Source: Lishizhenia tianjinensis (lineage in GTDB: Bacteria > Bacteroidota > Bacteroidia > Flavobacteriales_D > Crocinitomicaceae). From it: DNA of 64,000 nucleotides. Location: positions 80,537 through 144,536 of the forward strand of contig NZ_FPAS01000002.1 of assembly GCF_900116425.1 (NCBI RefSeq), given 5' to 3'. The translations under genes were made by a program, and so were the position numbers. The notes beneath the pieces were generated by a model. It did not search any database and had not been told where the DNA came from. It saw only the letters and a list, made by a program, of their open reading frames with translations. Positions 53,352 to 61,100 of this stretch are shown piece by piece (positions within the stretch are counted from its first letter, which is position 1; each line of letters starts with the position of its first letter).

Positions 53352-54404
53352 TTATTTAAAACTCCAATCGTGAGTATCAATTTCTTGTATACACTTCGAA
53401 AGCAATTCTATAGAGTATTTAATGTCTTCTTTGTGGGCCATTTCTATAACTTGGTGCAAGTGACGTGTAGGAATACTCACGGCTCCGGCGATAGATCCAC
53501 CTTCAGTCATACGTTGAATTCCTGCAGTATCTGTTCCTCCACCCGTTAAGATTTCTGGCTGCCATTTAATGCTGTGCTTGTTGGCTGTGTTCTTCATAAA
53601 TTCTACCATACGGTAATCACAAATCGTAGAAGAGTCCATAATCTTGATGGCTGTTCCATCTCCTAAACTTGTAATTTTCTCATGCGGTTGAGCACCTGGT
53701 AAATCGTAGGCAATGGTAGTGTCTAATCCAAATCCAAAGTCTGGGTTAATTCTTAAAGCTGCTACGTTTGCCCCTCTAATACCTACTTCTTCCTGCACGG
53801 TAAATACTCCGTAGAAATCGTAAGGAATTTCTTTGTCCTTAAGGTATCTCAAGGTTTCGATAAGAATAAAAACAGCCAAACGGTTATCTAAAGATTTACA
53901 GTTTACACAATCTCCCATTTCTATTAGTCCGCGCTCACGAGTAATTGGGTCACCTACTTTTACCAATTTTTCAACTTCTTCTTTGGGTAGACCTGTGTCT
54001 ATGAAGTAGTCGGTAATTTTTGAGACTTTGTTTCTTTCTTCGGTGGACATTACGTGTATAGGTTTAGAAGCCATAACACCCATAACATCTTCTTTACCGT
54101 GGATAATTACACGTTGAGCGGTTAAGGTTTTAGGGTCGAATCCACCTAAAGTATGAAAACGAATAAATCCTTTTTCGTCTATGTGGGTAACGATAAATCC
54201 TATTTCATCCATGTGGGCCCCCACCATCACGCGCTTGTCATTTTTTCCACGCTTGATGGCATATACATTCCCCATGTTGTCGAGTTCTACCTCGTCTGCT
54301 AGGTCTTTGATTTCTTCTAATACAACTTGTCTAATGCGTTGCTCAAACCCAGGAGCTCCTGGAGCCTCACATACGCGTTTCAATAAATCTATGTTAAAAC
54401 TCAT
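53352..54404 (-). CDS. M42 family metallopeptidase (glutamyl aminopeptidase type)
   Basis: 350 residues. M42 enzymes are dodecameric cytosolic aminopeptidases with two metal ions. Metal and catalytic residues are seen as His64 and Asp66 (GAHMDEIGF), Asp173 (SLDNRLAV), Glu205 and Glu206 (VQEEVGIRGA) and Asp228 (GLDTT), with a C-terminal His in PTRHLHQ. A cellulase (endoglucanase) label is sometimes given to this family but is not supported. Confidence 0.94.
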   Translation of the reverse strand: MSFNIDLLKRVCEAPGAPGFEQRIRQVVLEEIKDLADEVELDNMGNVYAIKRGKNDKRVMVGAHMDEIGFIVTHIDEKGFIRFHTLGGFDPKTLTAQRVIIHGKEDVMGVMASKPIHVMSTEERNKVSKITDYFIDTGLPKEEVEKLVKVGDPITRERGLIEMGDCVNCKSLDNRLAVFILIETLRYLKDKEIPYDFYGVFTVQEEVGIRGANVAALRINPDFGFGLDTTIAYDLPGAQPHEKITSLGDGTAIKIMDSSTICDYRMVEFMKNTANKHSIKWQPEILTGGGTDTAGIQRMTEGGSIAGAVSIPTRHLHQVIEMAHKEDIKYSIELLSKCIQEIDTHDWSFK

Positions 54405-54484
54405 TTTTTCGGTTTTGACTTAAAGTTAATCTTCCTATTTGTTTTTTCTTATTTGATGAGCTGCAAGTATAACCTGAGTAAAGG

Positions 54485-54931
54485 CTATTTGCGCTTATTG
54501 GCAAAAAAACGTTGCATGATTTCGCTGCATTCTTCGGCCATGATACCCCCAGAAATTTCTGTTTTAGGATGGTAGAGCGAAGTATCGAACCTTCCAGCTC
54601 CTCGTTTATCATCGCTAGCACCATATACAATTTTACTGATTTGTGCCCAAGACAATGCTCCGGCACACATTACACAAGGCTCAAGTGTAACGTAGAGTGT
54701 ACAATCAATGAGGTATTTTCCTCCTAAATGATTTGCCGCAGCGGTAATGGCTTGCATTTCTGCATGGGCGGTTACATCGTTGAGGACTTCGCTTAAATTA
54801 TGACTACGCGCTATAATTTTCTTATTGGCAACCACAACGGCTCCAACAGGTATTTCATCTCTGTCAAATGCCTTTTGAGCTTCGGCCAAAGCTTGTTTCA
54901 TAAAATACTCGTCGTTATACGGATCTATCAT
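54485..54931 (-). CDS. tadA: tRNA adenosine deaminase
   Basis: 148 residues. TadA converts A34 to inosine in tRNA-Arg. The zinc site is His56-Ala-Glu58 (HAEMQAI) and Cys86, Cys89 (PCVMC). The C-terminal ECSEIMQRFFANKR is typical. Its ATG overlaps the stop of the small membrane protein upstream (ATGA), so the two are translationally coupled. Confidence 0.94.
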   Translation of the reverse strand: MIDPYNDEYFMKQALAEAQKAFDRDEIPVGAVVVANKKIIARSHNLSEVLNDVTAHAEMQAITAAANHLGGKYLIDCTLYVTLEPCVMCAGALSWAQISKIVYGASDDKRGAGRFDTSLYHPKTEISGGIMAEECSEIMQRFFANKRK

Positions 54932-55101
54932 TCAGTTTCTATGCTAAAGTTTTCTATTTCTTGTGGAGTAACAGCTGTGGTTGGCTTTTCCATTTTGTTG
55001 CGTATCAAATACAAGAGTACAAGCAAGACAATACCGTAGATGAAATAACGGATAAAAAGTTTGTAGCTTTTTTTGTAATGCCTGTGTTGTTGTAAATCCA
55101 T
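54928..55101 (-). CDS. 57-residue single-pass membrane protein coupled to tadA
   Basis: Starts at the ATG at 55101 and ends with TGA at 54928-54930, overlapping the tadA ATG by 4 bases (ATGA). A basic N-terminus (MDLQQHRHYKKSYKLF) is followed by one hydrophobic helix (YFIYGIVLLVLLYLI) and a short polar tail ending NFSIETE. The positive-inside rule puts the N-terminus in the cytoplasm. No family recognised. Below the usual length cut-off but supported by the overlap and the membrane pattern. Confidence 0.7.
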   Translation of the reverse strand: MDLQQHRHYKKSYKLFIRYFIYGIVLLVLLYLIRNKMEKPTTAVTPQEIENFSIETE

Positions 55102-55190
55102 TGCAGCTGTGAAGATACTTAATTTAAGAGGAAGTTGAGGGATGAAAAAGGATAGAAAAAGCTTCTTTTTTTCGCATTGAAAAAATTCGT

Positions 55191-55198
55191 TAGATTTG
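55191..55198 (+). promoter_or_regulatory. -7 element of the small Cys protein gene
   Basis: TAGATTTG, an exact TAnnTTTG match, 17 bases before the ATG at 55216; it rules out the earlier in-frame TTG at 55177. Confidence 0.5.
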
Positions 55199-55215
55199 TA
55201 GGAAACGCGCTATTC

Positions 55216-55455
55216 ATGTTAAAAACATTACTACTTACTTCGGTAGTTGTACTTTTTTCTTCTTTCCAAGGGAAGGATGTGCCTGATCTGGCTGTACAAA
55301 ACCAAGTCTATATTTGTAAGAGTACCAGTGCTCAGCGCTATCACTTAAAGAAGTCGTGCCGTGGATTGAACGCCTGCACCCACGACATTATTGCGGTGAG
55401 TTTAGCCACAGCAAAAGGGACCTATCAACGCAGCCTTTGTAAGTGGGAAGATTAA
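55216..55455 (+). CDS. Small exported Cys-motif protein
   Basis: 79 residues from the ATG at 55216. An N-terminal signal peptide (MLKTLLLTSVVVLFSSFQG) is followed by a compact motif YICKS, YHLKKSCRGLNAC, then LCKWED, with five Cys and two His. Similar short proteins with a YHxxxxCRGLxxC core are familiar in Bacteroidota; I know no assigned function. The start is chosen by the promoter at 55191-55198 and the signal peptide. Confidence 0.72.
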   Translation: MLKTLLLTSVVVLFSSFQGKDVPDLAVQNQVYICKSTSAQRYHLKKSCRGLNACTHDIIAVSLATAKGTYQRSLCKWED

Positions 55456-55551
55456 CATAACGCGCAGCTATTCTACCCTTAACATTGATTTAAAAACTAA
55501 ACCCAAACTATTTATGTATTAATTATTTTATTTGCTAAAACTGACAAACTT

Positions 55552-55917
55552 ATGAAAGCAGTAATCTGTGAAAATTGCAAGGAAGAATTCAAAGGGAGAT
55601 CTAACAAGAAGTTTTGTTCTTCTTCATGTAAAAATCAATTTCACAATCAACGCAACAAAGAGAAGAACGCCCTCTTTACGGCCTTGAACAGACAATTACA
55701 ACGCAATTATTCCGTTTTAAATCAAACCTTTGATATTTACAGGTCATCACCGGTGAAGCTGGAGATATTGGAAAAACAGGGATTCTCAACCGATTACCAC
55801 ACCCACAATTTTAATGCACCAGATGGGTCGCGCTATGTGATGATTTATGATTTGGGTTACAAACATGCCTTTGATAATCAGGTGCAAATTGTACAAATGG
55901 AGGTGGAATTAAACTAA
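55552..55917 (+). CDS. Zinc-finger-like small protein
   Basis: 121 residues. The N-terminus has CENCKEEFKGRSNKKFC and CKNQFHNQ, a zinc-ribbon-like pattern (CxxC...CxxxC) like that in small zinc-binding Bacteroidota proteins. The remainder is helical then beta (RYVMIYDLGYKHAFDNQ). A nucleic-acid-binding role is possible but not shown. Followed by the lipoprotein gene after 5 bases, so probably co-transcribed. Confidence 0.72.
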   Translation: MKAVICENCKEEFKGRSNKKFCSSSCKNQFHNQRNKEKNALFTALNRQLQRNYSVLNQTFDIYRSSPVKLEILEKQGFSTDYHTHNFNAPDGSRYVMIYDLGYKHAFDNQVQIVQMEVELN

Positions 55918-55922
55918 GGAGT

Positions 55923-56813
55923 ATGAAAAAAACACTTGTATTTTCTTTGCTTGCATTGAGCTTGTTGGCCTGCAAGAAGGAAGATAATAATGACGACGGG
56001 ACAAATAGTAATGAAGCGCCTAAAGTGGTTTTCCGATTAAAGTTAGACCCCAATCAGGAACGTACAGATAATTTGGGTAATCCTGCAACAGTACCCGCAA
56101 ATCATGGAGCGCAAGATCCGAGTTACAATGCTTTTTCTATTCATTACATTGAGCTAGCACAAAATGCGTATACCCAATTGCAAGACGGGGAGGTGTGTTA
56201 TATAGGAGCGCAAACTACGGCAGGTGGCGATAACGCTATAGATTACGATAAGGCAATTCGCGTTAATGACGGTGAGGTGTTGGCTGAAATTCCGATTGCA
56301 GATTTGAAGGCAGATACTTATGAGTGGATACGTGTTTCTGTGAGTTATCAAAATGCGGATATAGAATTTAGGGCTAATGGTATAGATGCCACAGCAACTT
56401 TGGCGTGTTTTCTAGGTTTCAACACCTACATTACAGATCATGTTATAAAAACGCAAACGGAAACGGTTAACAGCAATAAATTACAAGGCTATTGGGCCTT
56501 GGAAATCCACCCAAATGATGTGATTCAAAATCCTATTGTAAGCACGGGTGAGTCGGGACAAATTACAGTTCCCAACCCCTTGGCGGCAACTTCGCCCATT
56601 CCTCCTGGAAGTTGTGTGTTAACGGGCGACTTTGATCAAGACTTAGTGATTACAGGCAATGAAACAGAAGACATTATTGTTGACGTATCTTTCAGTACAA
56701 ACAAAAGTATAGAATGGTACGACGCTGCCCAAAACAATATTTTTGAACCCTTGGATGGGGACTCTTTGGTGGACATGGGAATACGAGGAGTAAAGCCCAT
56801 AGTCGTACAATAA
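55923..56813 (+). CDS. Surface or periplasmic lipoprotein
   Basis: 296 residues with a lipoprotein signal (lipobox SLLAC, Cys at about 17) followed by an acidic KKEDNNDDGTN run, which resembles the lipoprotein export signal of Bacteroidota and suggests the outer face of the outer membrane. The rest (VVFRLKLDPNQERTDNLGNP onward) is beta-rich with no family I can name. Co-transcribed with the zinc-finger-like gene. Confidence 0.8.
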   Translation: MKKTLVFSLLALSLLACKKEDNNDDGTNSNEAPKVVFRLKLDPNQERTDNLGNPATVPANHGAQDPSYNAFSIHYIELAQNAYTQLQDGEVCYIGAQTTAGGDNAIDYDKAIRVNDGEVLAEIPIADLKADTYEWIRVSVSYQNADIEFRANGIDATATLACFLGFNTYITDHVIKTQTETVNSNKLQGYWALEIHPNDVIQNPIVSTGESGQITVPNPLAATSPIPPGSCVLTGDFDQDLVITGNETEDIIVDVSFSTNKSIEWYDAAQNNIFEPLDGDSLVDMGIRGVKPIVVQ

Positions 56814-56849
56814 AGTCTGTAGATCACCTCTTCCGGTTTCTATTTTTAT

Positions 56850-56857
56850 TACTTTTG
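56850..56857 (+). promoter_or_regulatory. galE -7 element, possibly leaderless start
   Basis: TACTTTTG, an exact TAnnTTTG match, ends only 5 bases before the galE ATG. A start at the usual distance falls at the ATG, implying a leaderless mRNA. Confidence 0.35.
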
Positions 56858-56862
56858 ATTTC

Positions 56863-57888
56863 ATGACCGAAAAGAAGTACGTTTTAGTAACTGGAGGAGC
56901 TGGTTATATTGGCTCTCACACCGTTTTAGCCTTAATCAATAATGGGTATGAACCTGTTATTTTAGATAATTATAGAAACGCAAATGAAAATGTTCCAGAT
57001 CGTTTAGAACGAATTTCAGGCAGAAAGATAATTGCCGTTAAGGGTGCTTGTCAGGATGAAGAGTTATTGAATGAACTTGGTCAACAATATAATTTCTGGG
57101 GAGTCATTCATTTTGCTGCGGATAAAGCGGTAGGTGAATCAGTTCAAAAACCCCTGAAGTACTATGATAATAATTTAACAAGCTTCTTATCTATACTTAA
57201 TTTCATGGAGAAATTTGAAATTAAGAATATTGTGTTTTCTAGCAGTTGTACCGTTTATGGAGCGGCAGATACAGCAATCGTAACCGAGGAAACACCCCTT
57301 GGAGCTCCGTTATCGCCATACGGTGCATCAAAGTTGTTTTGTGAGCAAATTTTAAAAGATAGTTTTGATAAAGGAACGGGTTTTAAGGTTGTATCATTAA
57401 GATATTTCAATCCAATAGGAGCTCATTCTTCAGGAATCATTGGAGAGGAACCACAGGGAGTACCGAATAATTTAATGCCCTATATAACCCAAACAGCAAT
57501 AGGAGAAAGAGAAGCCTTAACTGTTTTCGGAAATGATTACCCTACGCCAGACGGTACATGCGTAAGAGATTATATACATGTGGTTGATTTGGCTGAAGCC
57601 CATGTTTTGGCATTGAATTATTTAGACCATCAAGACAATAAGTTTTGGGATGCTTTTAATTTAGGAACAGGTGTTGGTACCAGCGTAAAAGAATGTATAG
57701 ATCTTTTCGCAAAAGTTACGGGAAAGGAAATTCCTTTTAAATACGGACCAAGAAGACCAGGAGATGTACCTCAAATTTATGCAAAGGTAGATAAGGCAAG
57801 AGATGTCTTAAAATGGGAAGCCAAATATGATGTTGCCTATGCCATAGAAACAGCTTGGAATTGGGAGCAAAAGAAAGATACTTTATGA
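56863..57888 (+). CDS. galE: UDP-glucose 4-epimerase
   Basis: 341 residues. Interconverts UDP-glucose and UDP-galactose with bound NAD. The Rossmann motif GGAGYIGSHT is at 11-20, and the catalytic Ser/Thr-Tyr-Lys set is at SSSCTVYG (126-133), Tyr153 and Lys157 (PYGASK). The substrate part includes YIHVVDLAEAHVLAL. The stop overlaps the next ATG (ATGA), linking it to a barrel protein gene. Confidence 0.95.
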   Translation: MTEKKYVLVTGGAGYIGSHTVLALINNGYEPVILDNYRNANENVPDRLERISGRKIIAVKGACQDEELLNELGQQYNFWGVIHFAADKAVGESVQKPLKYYDNNLTSFLSILNFMEKFEIKNIVFSSSCTVYGAADTAIVTEETPLGAPLSPYGASKLFCEQILKDSFDKGTGFKVVSLRYFNPIGAHSSGIIGEEPQGVPNNLMPYITQTAIGEREALTVFGNDYPTPDGTCVRDYIHVVDLAEAHVLALNYLDHQDNKFWDAFNLGTGVGTSVKECIDLFAKVTGKEIPFKYGPRRPGDVPQIYAKVDKARDVLKWEAKYDVAYAIETAWNWEQKKDTL

Positions 57889-58631
57889 AAATATTAATTG
57901 CATTATTGACTTTGATACTTGTAAGTACTGGTTTAAAAGCTCAGTATTTAGAGGAAGAACAAGGACTTGTTTCTCGATACAGACCGGGAGCCATGTGGTT
58001 TTACAGTGGTTTTAGTAATTATGATACCACTAAACTCCGCAAATACGATAGGTTAATTGTAGATATACTTTACAACGATTGGCAAGGAGATAGAAGCCCC
58101 CTAAAAAGTCCATGGAGTTCTATAGGTTTTAATGTGAACGTGATGTTTGATGTACCTTTTACCAAAGCCAATACCATAGGTTTAGGTTGGGGTGTGGCTT
58201 TTAGTCATTATAACAATAGAACACCCATAGGGTTTGAAAGTAACTACACGGAGGGCTCAACCACAACATTTCCCTTAATTTTTCCAAACAATTTAGATTG
58301 GAGTAAGTACAATGCCAATTATATTGAAATTCCATTGGAGTTGCGTTTTAGGACCAAAGGTTATCAGCATTTTAAATTTTTTGTAGGTGGTAAAATCGGT
58401 TATCAATTGAATGCGTATACCAAGACAAAAGAGACGATACAAGGAAAGAGTTACAAGTTTAAAAATTATAATTTTCCAGATAGAAACCCGCGGCGTTACG
58501 GACTAACGGCACGTGTAGGAATCAGAAATTGGAGTGTGTATGCGGCCTATTATTTTTCAGGTTTATTTACCCATGAGAACAGCGTGCAGTTATCGCCCAT
58601 TACAGCAGGAATAAGCATAGCTTTGTTCTAA
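57885..58631 (+). CDS. Outer membrane beta-barrel protein coupled to galE
   Basis: 248 residues from the ATG at 57885, which overlaps the galE stop (ATGA) and starts a signal peptide (MKILIALLTLILVSTGLKAQ). Then come barrel-type strands (SSIGFNVNVMFDVPF, NYIEIPLELRFRT, FKFFVGGKIGYQLNAY), ending in TAGISIALF. Resembles PorT-like or OMP beta-barrel proteins. A functional tie to galE is not evident beyond coupling. Confidence 0.85.
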   Translation: MKILIALLTLILVSTGLKAQYLEEEQGLVSRYRPGAMWFYSGFSNYDTTKLRKYDRLIVDILYNDWQGDRSPLKSPWSSIGFNVNVMFDVPFTKANTIGLGWGVAFSHYNNRTPIGFESNYTEGSTTTFPLIFPNNLDWSKYNANYIEIPLELRFRTKGYQHFKFFVGGKIGYQLNAYTKTKETIQGKSYKFKNYNFPDRNPRRYGLTARVGIRNWSVYAAYYFSGLFTHENSVQLSPITAGISIALF

Positions 58632-58712
58632 AAAAAATTATCTGGCACGGATTTCGTAATACCTAATTCGTCAGCACAAGTTGACATTAGGTTTCATAAG
58701 AATTTTGGGTTT

Positions 58713-58748
58713 AACGGAGGATGGCTTTTGCAGTTCTCCGTTTTTTTT
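58713..58748 (+). terminator. Terminator of the galE operon
   Basis: AACGGAG pairs with CTCCGTT around a 16-base loop, followed by a run of T. Confidence 0.82.
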
Positions 58749-58800
58749 GTGGCTGCTTTTACACGCTATCCATTTCTACTCTTCGGTATAAAATAGTTTC

Positions 58801-58852
58801 AGGTAGAAAAAAAGGGAAAAGCTTCTTTCGTCGCTCCTCCCTTTTTTACCTT
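58801..58852 (-). terminator. Terminator of the DUF3050 gene
   Basis: On the minus strand AGGTAAAAAAGGGA pairs with TCCCTTTTTTTCTACCT (one insertion) around about 20 bases. Long T runs follow; it may work in both directions. Confidence 0.6.
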
Positions 58853-58897
58853 CAATCTATTTTATCCCTGCGGGGTATACATTTCTATCGTTAGCAG

Positions 58898-59683
58898 TTA
58901 GGCTTCAACTTTTTTGTGGGCCTCAATTCTTGCATTAATTCCATTCCACAGTGCTATTCTATGATTCAGAGCTTCTTGAGCAATTTGTTCTACTTCTTGC
59001 CACTTCTGTTCGTCGTTACCACATAACTCAGCAATCATTTCTAAAGAAAGCGGACCATGTTCGTCTCCATCTAACTCTATGTGACGTTCAAGGTAATAGG
59101 TTAACTTGTTGTAGGCATCTTTACCTTCGTTTTGTTCAGCTTCTTTTACGATGGCTATGAACATATCCGGAATTACATCTTCTCTACCAAAGGTAAAGGC
59201 CGATGCAATTTTGTGTGCTTTCCCTTCTTCTAATAATGAAAAAGTGTAGTATACAAAGGCTTTTGTTGTGTCTGCAATCGCCAAATTCTCTAAAGCATTT
59301 GCTACAGGAGTACCTTGTTGTACGGCAGCAACAAATTGTTCAATTAGCAGTTTGTTTGCTCCAACTTGCTCCATAGCATCTAAGTACATTTCGTAGTGAC
59401 TCTTCGGCTCGTTCAATTCATTCAAATCACTTTCTTCACCATGTACAATTTCATTGATGAAACGCGCAATTTTTGGATTTGCTACAGGAACCCATGGGGT
59501 TGTAGTACACGTTAAACTTTGTTGTAAGGCTTTCAGTAAAGACATAAAATCCCATACGGCGTACACATGCTCCTCCATGAAGTGTTGAATATCTTCTATG
59601 TTGTTAAGGTTAGCGTATAGTTTATGACTACGCAATTGGTCTACCAATGGAGCGATGCTCTTCTCAATTCTTTCTAAATGCAT
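58898..59683 (-). CDS. DUF3050 family protein
   Basis: 261 residues, all-helical, in the style of heme-oxygenase or TenA-like bundles. Features include [20 protein letters not shown] near residues 34-53, [12 protein letters not shown] and [17 protein letters not shown] near 210-226. The layout and motifs match the DUF3050 proteins of Bacteroidota and Proteobacteria as I remember them. The enzyme activity is not established; His and Glu residues could bind metal. Confidence 0.82.
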   Translation of the reverse strand: MHLERIEKSIAPLVDQLRSHKLYANLNNIEDIQHFMEEHVYAVWDFMSLLKALQQSLTCTTTPWVPVANPKIARFINEIVHGEESDLNELNEPKSHYEMYLDAMEQVGANKLLIEQFVAAVQQGTPVANALENLAIADTTKAFVYYTFSLLEEGKAHKIASAFTFGREDVIPDMFIAIVKEAEQNEGKDAYNKLTYYLERHIELDGDEHGPLSLEMIAELCGNDEQKWQEVEQIAQEALNHRIALWNGINARIEAHKKVEA

Positions 59684-59704
59684 GTACTACAATTTTACAG
59701 TTTG

Positions 59705-59712
59705 CAAAAATA
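59705..59712 (-). promoter_or_regulatory. -7 element of the DUF3050 gene
   Basis: TATTTTTG on the minus strand, an exact TAnnTTTG match, 21 bases before the ATG at 59683. Confidence 0.5.
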
Positions 59713-59924
59713 AGTTTTCTACCAAAGAACTACGTACAGTTTAGACTTTTGGATGTGACAAATGTTGAAAGTTTGATTTTCTACCAGCGGTAGGAGAGGA
59801 AACCCTGCAGGACTGAGAACCATGAAAGGGATTGGGGCTGTAGCGACCTTAGAAGCTGCTGGGCCAATTGTAGTTGAATTGTTTGAAGGCCGAAGCGTTG
59901 CAACGGATGACGCGATAGGGAGCC
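59713..59924. other. Gap with a GC-richer dispersed element
   Basis: From about 59775 the DNA is GC-richer and contains GCTGTAGCGACCTTAGAAGC, which aligns with GCTTTGGCGACTTTAGAAGC in the radA-dxs gap, plus AGGAGAGGAAACCCTGCAGG. Open frames on both strands cross it but do not look like proteins. The asd terminator lies just to the right. Confidence 0.55.
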
Positions 59925-59957
59925 ACAAAAAAAGGGAATACCTCAGCACTCCCTTTC
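59925..59957 (-). terminator. Terminator of asd
   Basis: On the minus strand AAAGGGA pairs with TCCCTTT around about 12 bases, followed by a T run, 30 bases after the asd stop. Confidence 0.75.
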
Positions 59958-59986
59958 TTTCGTTTATGAACAAAATCTTACGGTAT

Positions 59987-60988
59987 TTACGCCATTTCTA
60001 CGGTAAGAATATTATTTGCGATTAATTTTTTAGCGATCTGAACAGCGTTGGTTGCCGCACCTTTTCTAAGGTTATCTGCTACACACCACATGTTTAAAGT
60101 GTTGGCTTGAGATTCATCTCTACGGATACGTCCCACAAAAACATCGTCTTTACCAGCTGCGTATAAAGGCATTGGGTATGTGTTTGTTTCTGGAGAATCT
60201 TGTAAAGTTACCCCCTCTGTTTCGTGTAACATCTTGCGTACATCTGCCAAGTCGAAGTCCCTTTCGAACTCTACGTTGATCGCTTCTGAGTGTCCACCTT
60301 GAACAGGAACCCTAACTGCTGTAGCTGTAACGTTAATGTTGTTGTCCAAGATTTTCTTTGTTTCGTTGGTCAACTTCATTTCTTCTTTGGTATACCCGTT
60401 GTCTAAGAAAGAATCACAATGTGGCAAACAGTTTTGGTCAATAGGGTAAGGATAAGCCATTTCTCCGCTTTCTCCAGCTCTTTCATTCATCATTTGGTTT
60501 ACCGCTGCTACTCCTGTTCCTGAGATAGATTGGTAAGTAGAAACTACCACACGCTTGATTCCGTAAGCCTTGTGCAAAGGTGCAAGAGCCATCAACATTT
60601 GGATGGTGCTGCAGTTAGGGTTGGCAATGATTTTATCTTCTGCTGTGATGCTGTCTCCGTTGATTTCTGGGATAACCAATTTCTTGGTTGGGTCCATACG
60701 CCATGCCGAAGAGTTATCGATAACCACGGTTCCAACTTCTGCAAATTTCGGAGCCCAAGCTAAACTTGTTTCTCCACCTGCGCTAAAAATAGCTACATCA
60801 GGAGCCATTTCAACAGCTGTTTCCAAACCAACCACTTGGTAAGTACTTCCACCAAATGCTATTTCTTTTCCTACAGATCTTTCTGATGCTACAGGAATCA
60901 ACGTTGTGATCGGGAAATTTTGCTCGGCCAATACTTTTAACATTACTTGACCTACCATACCTGTTACACCAACAACCGCTACTCTCAT
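59987..60988 (-). CDS. asd: Aspartate-semialdehyde dehydrogenase
   Basis: 333 residues. Reduces aspartyl phosphate to aspartate semialdehyde with NADPH, feeding lysine/diaminopimelate, threonine and methionine. NADP motif GVTGMVGQ at 7-14, catalytic Cys126 in NPNCSTIQ, and the substrate region RVPVQGGHSEAINVEFER. The leader is about 70 bases with a small hairpin. Confidence 0.95.
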   Translation of the reverse strand: MRVAVVGVTGMVGQVMLKVLAEQNFPITTLIPVASERSVGKEIAFGGSTYQVVGLETAVEMAPDVAIFSAGGETSLAWAPKFAEVGTVVIDNSSAWRMDPTKKLVIPEINGDSITAEDKIIANPNCSTIQMLMALAPLHKAYGIKRVVVSTYQSISGTGVAAVNQMMNERAGESGEMAYPYPIDQNCLPHCDSFLDNGYTKEEMKLTNETKKILDNNINVTATAVRVPVQGGHSEAINVEFERDFDLADVRKMLHETEGVTLQDSPETNTYPMPLYAAGKDDVFVGRIRRDESQANTLNMWCVADNLRKGAATNAVQIAKKLIANNILTVEMA

Positions 60989-61027
60989 TATTTATTGCTT
61001 AAAAATTGTTCTACTTACGTGTTCTCG

Positions 61028-61073
61028 CAGGGTATAAACGCCCTGACCTCCATTAAATTTCGGGGCAAATGTA
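61028..61073 (-). promoter_or_regulatory. asd promoter and leader hairpin
   Basis: TACATTTG on the minus strand at 61066-61073 matches TAnnTTTG. Downstream in the leader, CAGGG (61041-61045 on minus) pairs with CCCTG (61028-61032) around 8 bases. The same short stretch also carries TAACTTTA on plus, which may serve the divergent gene at 61101. Confidence 0.4.
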
Positions 61074-61100
61074 CTAACTTTAAGTTTTAAAATAACCACC

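Noticed and set aside
53352-54404. Cellulase label for the M42 protein
   Set aside because: Residues and length fit the aminopeptidase family; the cellulase name is a historical mislabel.
59719-60025. Open frames on both strands in the gap right of the DUF3050 gene
   Set aside because: They cross a shared repeat element and a terminator, and neither reads like a protein.
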